From contig CALNWS010000036.1 in NCBI GenBank assembly GCA_940747215.1, forward strand, positions 1-45,441: a DNA stretch of 45,441 nt. The letters run 5' to 3'. Below the pieces are notes generated by a model, which saw nothing but the letters and a program-made list of their open reading frames with translations, was not told the origin of the DNA and searched no databases. Shown piece by piece: positions 20,703 through 30,747 of the stretch (position 1 is its first letter; each line of letters starts with the position of its first letter). A program made the translations under genes and the position numbers. The stretch is from an uncultured Paraburkholderia sp. Its GTDB lineage: Bacteria; Pseudomonadota; Gammaproteobacteria; Burkholderiales; Burkholderiaceae.

Positions 20703-21322
20703 TACTGTTCCCACAATGGATCAAACGGATGGAAGTCCCCTTTGACCTTCCTGTGGTGCCTGATGTCCGTACCGCTGATCTGGTACAACTCAAGCAAACC
20801 CTTGCTGCCGTCCTCTTGAACTACGGGAGCGGTGAACACCCAATGCCAATTGCCGAGCGAGTGAAAGTACTTCCTTCTCACCCACTCCGCGCTCTTGTTT
20901 GGATGCCTCCGCTTCGACCACCGCCAGAGCCTGTAAAACACCAATGACTCCATGCGGCTATACGCCTGCTTGGCTAATACAGGGCTGTGATATTGCGCCC
21001 AGCCTTGTAGCATCGGATTTAGCAATCGGATCAACTCCTCCTGCTTTACCGCTTTGTGACCGCTGATAAGTATCCGCCACCTTGCGATAGAACGTCTGTA
21101 CGTTCTTCCTGCTCGGCTTGATGAGCAGCGTTCCCGAATACTTCCGGAAATTCCACCCAAGGAAATCAAAGCCTTCGTCAATGCGGACGATCCGGGTTTT
21201 TTCCTCCGATAGTTGCAAGCCCCGTATTTCAAGGAAGGCTTCTATCCAAGGCCGGACTTCCTGTTCCAGCATCTCTTTCGAGTCGCCGGTAACAACGAAG
21301 TCGTCCGCGTATCGCACTACAT

Positions 21323-21358
21323 TTACTTTCAGCTTCTTTGTTACTTTCAGCTTCTTTG
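21323..21358. repeat. 18-bp perfect in-frame tandem duplication in the maturase gene
   Basis: TTACTTTCAGCTTCTTTG occurs twice in tandem. On the minus strand it repeats six residues (KLKVTK-type) just before the YADD motif, without changing frame. Confidence 0.93.
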
Positions 21359-23385
21359 CTTTTCCGATCCCAAATTTCGCACCAAAGTGCGCAATCAGTT
21401 CACGTTCCAGCCCGTTCAGCGTCACATTTGCTAGCGTCGGGGGGAAATGATGCCTCCCTGCGGCGTACCGGCCTCCGTCGCCTGTAGCTGCCCTTTGTAA
21501 ATCAGGCAGCCTTCAACCATTTGCGGAGGATCACACTGTCCATCGGGACACGGTTTTCCAGCCACCTGTGGTTAATGTGGTCAAAGCATCCCTTGATATC
21601 CGCTTCGAGGACCCACTTGGCAGAAGCCTCTTGGGACATACAAACGCGGATTTGGGCCATCGCATCAGTTGTCGAACGATTTAGCCTGAACCCGTAGGAA
21701 TTCAGGTCACTCTTCGACTCTGCCACCGGCTCCAAGCCCAGCAGATACAAGGCTTGCATCGCCTATCCCGCATGGTTGGAATGCCCAGAGGGCGTTCCTT
21801 CCCATTGGCCTTGGGGATAAGACCCTCCGTAATGGCAGAGGCTTGTATCCGCGCCGCTTCAACCTGCCGATGGCTTCCCACCAGCTGTCAGGCGAATCCC
21901 ATAGCTCGCGATCGACTCCAGCCGTTCGCGCACCTTGGTTTTGCGTAACACGTCGTACTGCATACAGCTTCGCAGACAACGTGCGGGTCAGCCATCCGTT
22001 GCAGGGCTTTCACCCTTTGCCAGTCGCCTTCCCGCGTCGCCTTCGCAATTCGAATCTGCATCCCTCTCACGTTCCGCTCAACCCGTCGCCAATCTATGGC
22101 GTACCAGTTGTCTGGCGCGTGGGAAAGCGCAGATCTGGTCTTTCGACCTGATACTTCCATGCTGCTCTCCTACCTAGAAAAGTCCCCAGACAGAAGGCGC
22201 ATCTCCCCCAGCGGGGCAGATACACCCCGCTGGGGAACAACAAAACTCAATACAGGTGCATGCACCTGCATCTAACCAAGCTATAGTCAGCCGTCTTGCG
22301 ACGGTAGACCAGACGGAAGTCTGACCGCTTTCGCGTGAGGTGATGTCTCAACCCCTATCCGGTCCATTACAGCCCGGCGTTCGCCTACGTCCTCCCATAC
22401 CTGCACAATCAACAGCGTCCCTCACGGTTCGCCTGCCAGCCCGACTACGCTGGCAACCATACAGGCTTCCACGTTCCCGGCATGTCACACGACTGACGTA
22501 TGTTCTGCCTCTTCCCCAGTGGCTAAGTGACGACGTAATCCGACGGTTGAGCGGATTAACCAGCCACATACCTTTTTGGTTAGAGCCCAATGTTCATTCA
22601 AGCAGCTTTGGCTCCTCAGTGCTTACGAGGTTTAACAGCAGTTCACTTACGTTAACCATATCAGCCAGCCTAGCTCCTCAACCCCCTTGCTGCTGGGAGT
22701 ATCCAGATCGTTCCTCGCGGAATCACTCTGCCCGAAACGTCCGGGGGCTACATTGTCAGAAGAGCTTCACCCCCCACCGTTACCAGTGACCCATGTCTTC
22801 TTAGGCTACTGCTGGTCGCACAGCAGGTTCACTATCCTCGCTGTGCAGCTGACGAGGTCAAACAATGACACACCGAGCTTTCGCTCGTATCGATTCGCGA
22901 ATCCATTGCTGCTGACGACCCAGGAATTACATACATCTCTCCGCCCTGTCGGCGGAGGTGAAGCCGCTGACGGGGCGGAACCTGACGGTAATCAGGTCAG
23001 TGCAATGCGAGCTCCCGGAGAATGTGCTCTACCGGCCCTCGCTTCGCTACAAGAGATACCCCGCTTCTGAGCAGTTGCGTCGAGGGACTCACGCCCCTTC
23101 CCGATGCTCCACGTGATATCTTCGCGACCGGTTAAGCTCGTACGGACGCCTCCTTTGCCGCTAGTCGATGCCCCTTACGTTGGGGCTACCCGGACACGAG
23201 CGTGCGTGTCGCGCCAACCGGCGCACTATACAAAAATCCTCCCGCTGTGCACCGGGCCGCCCGAAATATCCAGAAAATCAGGCTCTTACGTCGATATCCA
23301 ATCTTTCCGTTTGCTCATGCGCTTTACGCGGGACTTACATGCCGGTTCACGCGAGATTGCATGAGAAGGCGCAGTCCACGTGACC

Positions 23386-24011
23386 TCATGAGCGGCACCC
23401 GGGTAGGGCGAGATTCGACGGCAACGTCGGCGCGACACTAGGCGATGGTCCCGCACCCGGCGCCGGCAGCGACGACACCGTCTTGCCGCCCGCGAAGCAC
23501 TCCCAGTTCAGCGCGCCAGCCTGCACGGCGCCTTTGGTCAACGCGATGCGCGCGGTGGGCGCGTCGATGTTATCCGGGACGGACGGCACGAGCGTCAGCG
23601 TGTTGGAACCGGCGGACGCAACACGCGTGGTGAACGATACGGTCACCTGACCGGTGTCGTCGTCGACATGAATTGAATCGACGTTGCGCGTGGCCGGCGG
23701 CGACGCGTAGCCGCCGCTAAACGCATTGCCGCTCGCGGCATTCTCGGACACGGCAAGCCGCGCGGACGCCGCCAGCGACAAACCTTCGCCGACGCGGCTG
23801 CGTGCCAGATAGTCCTGATACGCAGGAATCGCATAGGCCGCGATCACACCGACGATCGCGAGCACGATCTCAGTTCGATCAGCGTGAAGCCAAAGCCGAT
23901 CTGTCGCCACGCCTGTCGCAGGCGCGCGGGCCAATGCGTGCGAAGCAATCGCGCGTGGCGAGCGGAGAGCACGGAATGTGAATATGGGGAATACGGCAGG
24001 GTAACGTTCAT
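23386..24011 (-). pseudogene. pilA: type IV prepilin (major pilin-like) with 1-bp deletion
   Basis: A leader ends in G before FTLIEL, the prepilin peptidase site, starting FGFTLIEL. Relatives continue with MIVLAIVGVIAAYAIPAYQD. Here CTGATGATC has become CTGAGATC near 23870, so the frame is lost right after the conserved Glu at +5. In the shifted frame the rest is a complete pilin: IVLAIVGVIAAYAIPAYQDY, then YASPPATRNVDSI, a Cys pair (WECFAGGK and PGCRS) and a TGA at 23386. The ATG at 24011 gives an unusually long leader of about 40 residues, so the true start is uncertain. One lesion only, so the loss is recent, or it is a sequencing error. Confidence 0.85.
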
Positions 24012-24030
24012 CGGCAGGCTCCTGATACGA

Positions 24031-24065
24031 AAAACGCCTGCCCCGCGAATGGGGACAGGCGTTTT
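24031..24065 (-). terminator. intrinsic terminator after terC
   Basis: The stem AAAACGCCTG/CAGGCGTTTT plus CCCC/GGGG, with one bulged A and a 6-nt loop, is followed by a T run on the minus strand. It lies between the terC stop and the pilA start, so it separates the two units. Confidence 0.85.
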
Positions 24066-24136
24066 CAATCGTAGCCAGCGGGGCTGCACTCATACAGTCG
24101 GCCGAATGGCTAACGTTACGTGTGTTTGCTGCAGCG

Positions 24137-24841
24137 TCAGGCCTGCGCGCGATTCGCGTTGCGGCGCTTCAACGCATAGCCGGCGAGCACCACGAATAGA
24201 GTGCACGCGACGCTCATGCCGTACTCGGCCGCGGGCGTGTCGAGAATCGGCCAGCGGTCGCCGGCCAGGTCGTTGATGATCAGGCCGCCTGCGATCCAGC
24301 CGAGCAACGCCGCACCGAGCGTCACGACGATCGGGAAACGGTCGAGCAGTTTGAGCACCAACTGGCTGCCCCACACGATGAGCGGAATGCTCACCAGCAG
24401 CCCGAAAATCACTAGCGTGATGCGATGCTCCGGATCGGCCGACTCGGCTGCGCCCGCAATCGCTATCACGTTGTCGAGACTCATCACGGCGTCCGCGATG
24501 ATGATGGTTCGGATTGCCGAGATCAGCTTGTCGGCGGGTTTGACGTTTTCGTGCACGTCGTGCGCCGGCGCCATCAGACGCACGCCGATCCACAGCAACA
24601 ACAGGCCGCCTGCGAACTTCAGAAGCGGCACGTCGAGCAGCACGACAGCGAACGCGATCAGCGCGACGCGAAGCACGATCGCGCTCGCCGTGCCCCACAA
24701 GACGCCCTTGGTTCGCTGCGACGGCGGCAGATTGCGGCAAGCCAACGCGATCACCACCGCGTTGTCGCCACCCAGCAGGACGTCGATCACGATGATCTGA
24801 ATGACTGCTCCCCAGTGGAGCGTCGCGAAGAATTCGAGCAT
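24137..24841 (-). CDS. TerC/YjbE-family integral membrane protein
   Basis: The 234-residue membrane protein has seven or so hydrophobic helices and the two family acidic motifs: IDVLLGGDNAVVIALACR near residue 19 and DAVMSLDNVIAIAGAAE near 118. TerC proteins are linked to tellurite resistance and Mn2+ export; which ion this one handles cannot be read from sequence. The central loop (MAPAHDVHENVKPADKL) is cytoplasmic-like. It lies downstream of sucD but is separated by a terminator. Intact. Confidence 0.88.
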   Translation of the reverse strand: MLEFFATLHWGAVIQIIVIDVLLGGDNAVVIALACRNLPPSQRTKGVLWGTASAIVLRVALIAFAVVLLDVPLLKFAGGLLLLWIGVRLMAPAHDVHENVKPADKLISAIRTIIIADAVMSLDNVIAIAGAAESADPEHRITLVIFGLLVSIPLIVWGSQLVLKLLDRFPIVVTLGAALLGWIAGGLIINDLAGDRWPILDTPAAEYGMSVACTLFVVLAGYALKRRNANRAQA

Positions 24842-24941
24842 GGGCGGATGGATGACGGAATGGCTAACGGGGCTATCGGATTAGCAGACTATCGAACCGT
24901 CGGAGCAATCTGCGCGAATGCACCGCATAGAGGCGCGGCAA

Positions 24942-24973
24942 ATAAAAAAGCGGAGGAGTTTTCACTCCCACGC
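24942..24973 (-). terminator. probable intrinsic terminator downstream of sucD
   Basis: On the minus strand a short GC stem (GCGTGGGAG with CTCCTCCGC, one mismatch and one wobble) is followed by six Ts. It lies about 80 nt past the sucD stop. Confidence 0.6.
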
Positions 24974-25051
24974 TTTGGGACTTCGCATGCTCACGAAAGG
25001 ATTCCGTAAGCGTACCAAAAAACGCGCCGGCACTGCGCGCGAATCCGGTAT

Positions 25052-25933
25052 TTACAGCATGGCCTTCAGAAGACGCGCCATTTCCGACGGGTTCTTCGTG
25101 ACCTTGATGCCGCATGCGTCCATGATTTCCAGCTTCGCTTCGGCCGTATCCGCACCACCCGAGATCAGCGCGCCAGCGTGGCCCATGCGCTTGCCCGGAG
25201 GCGCCGTGACGCCGGCGATGAAGCCAACCACCGGCTTCTTCATGTTGTCCTTGATCCACTCGGCGGCATTCGCTTCGTCCGGACCGCCGATTTCGCCGAT
25301 CATGATGACAGCATCCGTTTCCGGATCTTCGTTGAACATCTTCATGACGTCGATGTGCTTCAGACCGTTGATCGGGTCGCCGCCGATACCGACTGCCGAC
25401 GACTGGCCGAGGCCGATTGCCGTCAACTGGCCCACTGCTTCATACGTCAGCGTGCCCGAACGCGACACGACGCCGATGCGGCCCTTGCGGTGGATGTGAC
25501 CCGGCATAATGCCGATCTTCAGCTCGTCCGGCGTGATCGTGCCGGGGCAGTTCGGGCCGAGCAGCAGCGTCTTGCGGTTTTCAGCACGCATGCGAGCCTT
25601 CAGCTCGATCATGTCACGCACGGGAATGCCCTCCGTGATACAGATCGCCAGATCCAGATCGGCCTCGACGGCTTCCCAGATTGCAGCTGCTGCGCCTGCG
25701 GGCGGAATGTAAATCACCGAAACGGTTGCGCCCGTCTCAGCCTTGGCTTCCGCGACGCTAGCGTAGATAGGAATGCCTTCGAAGTCTTCGCCGGCGCGCT
25801 TCGGGTTCACGCCCGCGACGTACGCTTCGCGGCCGTTTGCATACTCGCGGCAAGCACGCGTGTGGAACTGACCGGTCTTGCCGGTGATGCCCTGCGTGAT
25901 GACCTTGGTGTCTTTGTTAATCAGAATCGACAT
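25052..25933 (-). CDS. sucD: succinyl-CoA synthetase alpha subunit
   Basis: It forms the CoA-binding and phosphohistidine subunit of the TCA enzyme that makes succinate and ATP from succinyl-CoA. The start MSILINKDTKVITQGITGKT at 25933 gives 293 residues, matching the family. The CoA site GITGKTGQFHT, GPNCPGTITP near residue 122 and the active-site His in GGRMGHAGAL-like PPGKRMGHAGALISGG near 240 are visible. sucC lies 141 nt upstream on the same strand. Intact. Confidence 0.96.
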   Translation of the reverse strand: MSILINKDTKVITQGITGKTGQFHTRACREYANGREAYVAGVNPKRAGEDFEGIPIYASVAEAKAETGATVSVIYIPPAGAAAAIWEAVEADLDLAICITEGIPVRDMIELKARMRAENRKTLLLGPNCPGTITPDELKIGIMPGHIHRKGRIGVVSRSGTLTYEAVGQLTAIGLGQSSAVGIGGDPINGLKHIDVMKMFNEDPETDAVIMIGEIGGPDEANAAEWIKDNMKKPVVGFIAGVTAPPGKRMGHAGALISGGADTAEAKLEIMDACGIKVTKNPSEMARLLKAML

Positions 25934-26074
25934 GTATATTGACCTCTGTTCGTTTGGCGTCGCGCTGTGGCTTCGGGCGGCGGGATAATCCTCTCCCGCG
26001 CCGCTCACGCTCTACGCGCGCGCCGCCATTCGTAATCCTGGTAAATGAGCCGGTAAACGTGCTATTGGTTTGGC

Positions 26075-27244
26075 TTACGCCTTGCCGGCAGCAGCCGCGA
26101 CGACCTTCTGAGCCGCTTCTTCCATGCTGTCGGCCGCGATGATCGGCAGACCGGATTCGGCGAGCATCTTCTTGCCCAGGTCTTCGTTCGTGCCCTTCAT
26201 GCGGACTACGAGCGGCACCTTCAGCAACACGGCCTTCGACGCAGCGATCACGCCTTCCGCGATCACGTCGCAGCGCATGATGCCGCCGAAGATGTTGACC
26301 AGAATCGCGGTCAGGTTCGGGTTCTTCAGCATGATCTTGAACGCTTCCGTGACCTTCTCGGTCGTGGCGCCACCGCCCACGTCTAGGAAGTTCGCCGGTT
26401 CGCCGCCGAACAGCTTGATGGTGTCCATCGTTGCCATTGCGAGGCCCGCGCCGTTCACGAGGCAGCCGATGTTGCCGTCGAACGAGATGTACGCGAGGTC
26501 GAACTTCGACGCTTCGACTTCAGCCGGATCTTCTTCGTCCAGATCGCGATACGCGACGATTTCCGCGTGACGGAACAGTGCGTTCGAATCGAAGTTGAGC
26601 TTGGCGTCCAGTGCGATGACCTTGCCGTCGCCGGTCAGGATCAGCGGGTTGATTTCGGCCAGCGATGCGTCCGTTTCCCAGAATGCCTTGTACAGACCTT
26701 GCAGGATCGCGCGAGCTTGCGGCAGCGAAGCAGCGGGCACGCCGATCTTCGTAGCCAGTTCGTCGGCTTCCGCGTCTTTCAGACCGGTGGCCGGGTCGAC
26801 AGCGATCTTGTGGATCAGCTCAGGCGTCTTTTCCGCGACTTCTTCGACGTCCATGCCGCCTTCGCTCGATGCCATCACGACAATCTTCTGCGAAACGCGA
26901 TCGATCACGAAGCCGACATACAGTTCCTTCTTGATGTCAGCGCCTTCTTCGATCAGCAGACGATTCACCTTCTGGCCTTCCGGACCGGTCTGGTGCGTGA
27001 CGAGCTGCATGCCGAGGATCTGGTTCGAGTATTCGCGAACCTGTTCCAGCGACTTGGCGACCTTCACGCCGCCGCCTTTGCCACGGCCACCCGCGTGGAT
27101 CTGAGCCTTCACGACCCATACCGGGCCGCCGAGCTCTTCCGCGGCCTTGACCGCATCATCCACCGAGAAGACTGGCTTGCCGCGTGGTACCGCGACGCCG
27201 AATTTCCGCAGGATTTCCTTACCTTGGTACTCGTGACTCTTCAT
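26075..27244 (-). CDS. sucC: succinyl-CoA synthetase beta subunit
   Basis: The 389-residue ATP-grasp subunit binds nucleotide and works with Suc[21 protein letters not shown] is the family start. Visible motifs include [18 protein letters not shown] near residue 43, [20 protein letters not shown] near 196 and [17 protein letters not shown] near 316. The ATG overlaps the last codon of the upstream DUF2889 frame (ATGA), which indicates an ancestral operon. Intact. Confidence 0.96.
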   Translation of the reverse strand: MKSHEYQGKEILRKFGVAVPRGKPVFSVDDAVKAAEELGGPVWVVKAQIHAGGRGKGGGVKVAKSLEQVREYSNQILGMQLVTHQTGPEGQKVNRLLIEEGADIKKELYVGFVIDRVSQKIVVMASSEGGMDVEEVAEKTPELIHKIAVDPATGLKDAEADELATKIGVPAASLPQARAILQGLYKAFWETDASLAEINPLILTGDGKVIALDAKLNFDSNALFRHAEIVAYRDLDEEDPAEVEASKFDLAYISFDGNIGCLVNGAGLAMATMDTIKLFGGEPANFLDVGGGATTEKVTEAFKIMLKNPNLTAILVNIFGGIMRCDVIAEGVIAASKAVLLKVPLVVRMKGTNEDLGKKMLAESGLPIIAADSMEEAAQKVVAAAAGKA

Positions 27245-27982
27245 GCGTGATTCCCTTCAGTCTGAGAGTTGGATTGAACTTCGTTTCCGCTGCCGTCGTT
27301 CATGCCGGACGAGTTACCGCCCTTGCCTGTCTGGCGGACTGCCCCGTCGCTTGACGATGCCGCGCGATCCGCTTTATACGGAGCGTGGCCATACCAGCGC
27401 GGATAACAACTGTTGCACCGCCTCGCCGTCGAAACGCAGAGCGTGGCAGCGTCCCAACTGGAATGGCGGTTTGTCGTTGGAATGCTTGCCTGTGCTGGCA
27501 GACGATTCGTCTCCTGAGCTGTCGCTCCCGCCCGGCGCGCCTTTGTTGGTATTCCATACGTCGCCGGCGAATACCTGTATTGCGGCGGTCGGCAGGATGG
27601 CGCACAACTCGGTGAGATGCGTGCAACCGACCGTGCCGCCCAGCAAACGGGCAGCCGCGCGGCGAAAATTCTGACGGAGATTGAGCCCGATGAGGGCACG
27701 ATAGGCGGGATTACTGGCTTGGCACAACCCTAAATAGGGCACCCAGTCGGACGACGCTTCGGCGTCGACGACATTGAGCTTGCGATCGATGGTGATGCGA
27801 AGCCAAAGTTCATGGATCGACTGACCATTGGGCCGGACGCCCGACGCAAGCACCACGTCGCGTGGTTTTTCGTCGGTCAAACATGCTTCCACATCCCACA
27901 GGCCATCAGCTCGCTCATAAGCTTCCGCTCTGATTGCGCGACGTTGGCGCAATTGACGGGACACTGGCTGGGAGAGCGGCAT
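27241..27982 (-). pseudogene. DUF2889 protein with C-terminal frameshift
   Basis: The start at 27982 gives MPLSQPVSRQLRQRRAIRAE, then ERADGLWDVEACLTDEKPRD and HELWLRITIDRKLNVVDAEA, which are the DUF2889 core; function unknown. The core frame closes at 27374 with VQQLLSALVWPRSV. A 1-nt gain near 27405-27412 explains this: in the next frame the sequence reads YPRWYGHAPYKADRAAS and stays open to a TGA at 27241 that overlaps the sucC ATG. A truncated 202-residue product with most of the domain could still be made, so the functional effect may be small. Confidence 0.72.
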
Positions 27983-28168
27983 GCGGAAAGGAAAGGCCGG
28001 ATTGGAAAACCCACGAATTTTAGCATACTGGGTATTTGAGACAGGTCGGAATGCGCACGGGACGGCGGTGGGCGGCACAGCGATGGACGTCGGGCGGGTG
28101 CGTGGTAGGCGCATTACCTCGTGCCCTGCTCGCGCTGCGGGCTGCGGGTCAGGTCGACAGTCGGGTTG

Positions 28169-29056
28169 CTACTCGCCCAGCCATTCTTCGTCGATACCCT
28201 TCAGTATTTTGCCGATCGTGGCCGCCGAAAATCCACGCGACGCCAGAAAACGCGCCTGCTTCGCGCGATCCGCCGGCGTTTGTGGCAATTCGCCAAACTT
28301 CTTGCGCCACACGGCCTGCGCACGCGCCAGTCCGGTTTCGCGCAACTGCGCGCTGGCTTCTTCGACGAGCGCCTGATCCAGCGAATGCTGTTTCAGTTCT
28401 CCGACGATCCGGCTCACGCCGAGACGCGACGCCCGCCGGTGAATCAGGCTTTCCGCGAAACGGGAGTCGGACAGCCAATTCTCCGCCTCGAGAGAATCGA
28501 GCACGGTGTCGAGCGAATCCGTTTCTTCGACGAATGACTTCAGCTTGCGCGCGAGTTCCGCGCGGCTGTATTCGCGGCGGGACAGATAACCGAGTGCACG
28601 CCCTTTGAGCGAACGCTTGGGACGCTGTGATTTTTTTGCTTCGTCCTCATCTAGCCGTGCTTCGCCGGGTGTGCGACGCGAACGCGTGTAAGTTGTCTCG
28701 GACGATTCCGCGGACTCTTTGGGTTGGAAAGGGTCGCTGGTGTCAAACGAATCTGACAGAGAAACAGATGAAGATGCCGCGCGCGAATGCGTGGGCTTTG
28801 AGCGCGAATAGCGCGTTGAATCTTGCGATTGAGGTTGCACCTGTGCTTGCTCTTGCGATGAGCGCCGCACGGAAAAGCGCTGCGGATACTTCGAGGAAGC
28901 TGACTCATGCTGCGGATCTCGGCCCGCAGCACGGTCGTGTGCGTCGAAAGACTCGAATGGATCGAAGGAATCCCCCGAGTCGTCTGAACTGCTCAAAGCA
29001 GAGCAAAGCAGAGTTGTTCTCAACGTGACGCGGGCCTTCAGCGTTGCGTCCAGCAT
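28169..29056 (-). CDS. recX: regulatory protein RecX with long disordered N-terminal extension
   Basis: RecX binds the RecA filament and limits its activity. The C-terminal 150 residues are RecX-like: LKGRALGYLSRREYSRAELA followed by RKL, LDSLEAENWLSDSRFAESLI, and helices ending IGKILKGIDEEWLGE. The first 140 residues are rich in Ser, Asp, Gln and Arg (SFDPFESFDAHDR, QEQAQVQPQSQD) with no fold, about as long as the functional part; standard RecX is 150-170 residues. The start lies 35 nt after recA and lacks a clear ribosome site, so an internal start is possible. The native stop is TAG. It is likely SOS-controlled through the recA promoter. Confidence 0.9.
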   Translation of the reverse strand: MLDATLKARVTLRTTLLCSALSSSDDSGDSFDPFESFDAHDRAAGRDPQHESASSKYPQRFSVRRSSQEQAQVQPQSQDSTRYSRSKPTHSRAASSSVSLSDSFDTSDPFQPKESAESSETTYTRSRRTPGEARLDEDEAKKSQRPKRSLKGRALGYLSRREYSRAELARKLKSFVEETDSLDTVLDSLEAENWLSDSRFAESLIHRRASRLGVSRIVGELKQHSLDQALVEEASAQLRETGLARAQAVWRKKFGELPQTPADRAKQARFLASRGFSAATIGKILKGIDEEWLGE

Positions 29057-29091
29057 CGGACAACGGCCGGGCCTTGCGTATCACGCGATGG

Positions 29092-30168
29092 TTACTCTTC
29101 TTCGTCCGCGACTTCGGCGCCTTCGCCGGTCACGGCTTCCGCCATGGCGTTCACGTCCAGCGATTCGCGGATACGGTTTTCGATCTCGCGAGCGATGTCC
29201 GGATTCTCGCGTAGGAATTCACGCGCATTGTCTTTACCTTGACCAATCCGTTCGCCGTTGTAGCTATACCATGCGCCTGCCTTGTCGACGATCTTGACTG
29301 ACACGCCCAGATCGATGATTTCGCCCTGACGCGAAATACCCTCGCCGTACAGGATGTCGAAAATCGCTTCGCGGAACGGCGGTGAAACTTTGTTCTTGAC
29401 CACCTTCACACGCGTCTCGTTACCGATGACTTCGTCGTTCTTCTTGATCGAGCCGATACGGCGAATGTCCAGACGCACCGATGCGTAGAACTTCAGCGCG
29501 TTACCGCCGGTGGTGGTTTCCGGGTTACCAAACATCACACCGATCTTCATGCGGATCTGGTTGATGAAGATGACGAGGCAGTTCGTGCGCTTGATCGTGC
29601 CGGTGAGCTTACGCAGCGCCTGCGACATCAGACGCGCTTGCAGACCCGGCAGCGAGTCGCCCATTTCGCCTTCGATTTCGGCCTTCGGCACGAGTGCCGC
29701 AACCGAGTCGATCACGATCATGTCGATCGAACCCGAACGCACCAGTGCGTCAGCGATTTCGAGCGCCTGTTCGCCAGTGTCCGGCTGCGAAACCAGCAGG
29801 TCGGCCACGTTCACGCCGAGCTTGCCAGCGTACTGGATGTCCAGCGCGTGTTCCGCGTCGATAAACGCCGCCGTGCCGCCGAGCTTCTGCATTTCCGCAA
29901 CCACTTGCAGCGTCAGCGTGGTTTTACCCGACGACTCCGGGCCGTAGATTTCGACCACACGACCGCGCGGCAAACCACCCACGCCCAGCGCGATGTCAAG
30001 GCCGAGCGATCCAGTTGAGACCACTTGGATGTCTTCGACTGCCTCACCTGCGCCGAGTCGCATGACCGACCCTTTGCCGAACTGCTTTTCGATCTGCGTG
30101 AGTGCAGCAGCGAGTGCCTTGCTCTTTTCAGCAGTCAGTCCAGCCGAGCCTTTCTTGCTTTCTTCCAT
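29092..30168 (-). CDS. recA: recombinase RecA
   Basis: The 358-residue ATPase drives homologous recombination and LexA self-cleavage. [20 protein letters not shown] at 30168 is the accepted start. Walker [11 protein letters not shown] lies near residue 70, Walker B in [13 protein letters not shown] near 145, and the DNA-binding loop L2 in [20 protein letters not shown] near 195. The C-terminus is acidic (EVADEEE). A LexA box lies about 80 nt upstream and recX follows 35 nt downstream. Intact. Confidence 0.97.
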   Translation of the reverse strand: MEESKKGSAGLTAEKSKALAAALTQIEKQFGKGSVMRLGAGEAVEDIQVVSTGSLGLDIALGVGGLPRGRVVEIYGPESSGKTTLTLQVVAEMQKLGGTAAFIDAEHALDIQYAGKLGVNVADLLVSQPDTGEQALEIADALVRSGSIDMIVIDSVAALVPKAEIEGEMGDSLPGLQARLMSQALRKLTGTIKRTNCLVIFINQIRMKIGVMFGNPETTTGGNALKFYASVRLDIRRIGSIKKNDEVIGNETRVKVVKNKVSPPFREAIFDILYGEGISRQGEIIDLGVSVKIVDKAGAWYSYNGERIGQGKDNAREFLRENPDIAREIENRIRESLDVNAMAEAVTGEGAEVADEEE

Positions 30169-30246
30169 GAATCGTCCTTTGCTATGATGAACGTGTCTGA
30201 GGCAAATGTGCGGCCCGTTTCTAACTGACTGCACACGAAACCTAGG

Positions 30247-30266
30247 TACTGTATAAAAAAACAGTA
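30247..30266 (-). promoter_or_regulatory. LexA-binding SOS box of recA
   Basis: TACTGTATAAAAAAACAGTA is a near-perfect LexA site: CTGT-N8-ACAG with an AT-rich centre and TA flanks. It lies 79 nt upstream of the recA ATG, within the expected promoter region, so recA-recX is predicted to be SOS-induced. Confidence 0.92.
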
Positions 30267-30417
30267 TTTTTGGCAAGCGCGATTCTCATGCGAACACGCA
30301 TTTTTACTGTCGCGTCGCGCGGCCTGAACCACTCGAATAAGCTGCTCAAATAATTTCGGAGACCGCTGTGCGCCGCGGGAACACCCCGAGGTGCCGGCAA
30401 CGCTAAGCTGGCGCACC

Positions 30418-30747
30418 ATGCGAATTCTGATTGCCGAAGACGACAGCATACTCGCGGACGGTCTGGTTCGATCACTCCGCCAATCGGCCTATGCCGTCGA
30501 CCACGGAAAGAGCGGCGTCGGCCTCGACGCCGCTCTTTCCGTGCAGACGTTCGACCTGCTGATCCTCGATCTGGGCCTGCCGAAAATGTCCGGACTCGAG
30601 GTGCTGCGCCGCCTGCGCGCCCGCAATTCCACGCTGCCCGTGCTAATCCTCACCGCCGCCGACAGCGTCGACGAACGCGTGAAAGGCCTCGATCTCGGTG
30701 CCGACGACTACATGGCAAAACCCTTCGCGCTCAACGAACTCGAAGCC
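30418..30747 (+). pseudogene. OmpR-type response regulator, only the receiver domain left
   Basis: MRILIAEDDSILADGLVRSL begins a receiver domain: the acidic pair EDD, the phosphoacceptor Asp in LLILDLGLPKMSG near residue 51, the Thr in LILTAADS and the Lys in MAKPFALNELEAR near 102. At 30747 the frame leaves the family and runs on as Arg-rich noise. The winged-helix DNA-binding domain and any partner kinase are missing, and the next recognisable gene starts at 30863, so a deletion is inferred. A perfect 19-bp inverted repeat (30502-30543) changes the residues HGKSGV in the middle. Confidence 0.82.
30502..30543. repeat. perfect 19-bp inverted repeat with 4-nt loop inside the response regulator
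   Basis: Arms 30502-30520 and 30525-30543 are exact reverse complements; the loop is GCCT. Pairing stops cleanly on the outer side. It lies in coding sequence and has no T tail, so it is not a terminator. Confidence 0.97.

Larger units (their letters stand above)
20419..22160 (-). pseudogene. ltrA: group II intron reverse transcriptase/maturase with HNH endonuclease domain, broken
   Basis: The ATG at 22160, after GGAGAG, begins MEVSGRK, then WYAIDWRRVERNVRGMQIRI. Frame changes occur near 21975, between 21740 and 21830, at a run of six Cs near 21437, near 21060, and at the duplication 20675-20702. A stop also lies near 21502. Pieces in different frames give RT motifs (VLEADIKGCFDHI, GTPQGGIISP, VVRYADDFVVTGD with the catalytic YADD), domain X (NPMLQGWAQYHSP) and a C-terminal HNH domain (HHLEYRIHGG, LHPDCHRQVH). 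An intact protein of about 560-580 residues is expected, so the intron cannot move or splice with its own maturase. Confidence 0.92.
20310..23226 (-). mobile_element. group II intron, degenerate, between pilA and pglL
   Basis: The 3' end is firm: a 34-nt domain V at 20355-20388 is followed by a domain VI-like helix and a CCTGAC end near 20310. The intron carries a broken RT/maturase with an HNH domain (20419-22160). Upstream, 22161-23226 has no protein genes and is structured RNA, including an 11-bp stem at 22206-22235 and a perfect 16-nt palindrome at 22253-22268. The 5' end is placed at GTGCGCC (23226, minus strand), matching the GUGYG consensus; this gives 2.9 kb. A second GTGCGAC at 22821 would give 2.5 kb but lies in the loop of a local stem, so it is less likely. 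The intron is in the sense orientation of pilA-pglL. Confidence 0.85.

Noticed and set aside
20310..22821. Shorter intron starting at GTGCGAC (22821)
   Set aside because: Those bases sit in the loop of a CTGCTG/CAGCAG hairpin that spans the proposed boundary, so they look internal. Kept only as an alternative.
22161..23385. Several plus-strand open frames in the intron 5' region
   Set aside because: They overlap structured group II intron RNA, lack ribosome sites and resemble no protein.
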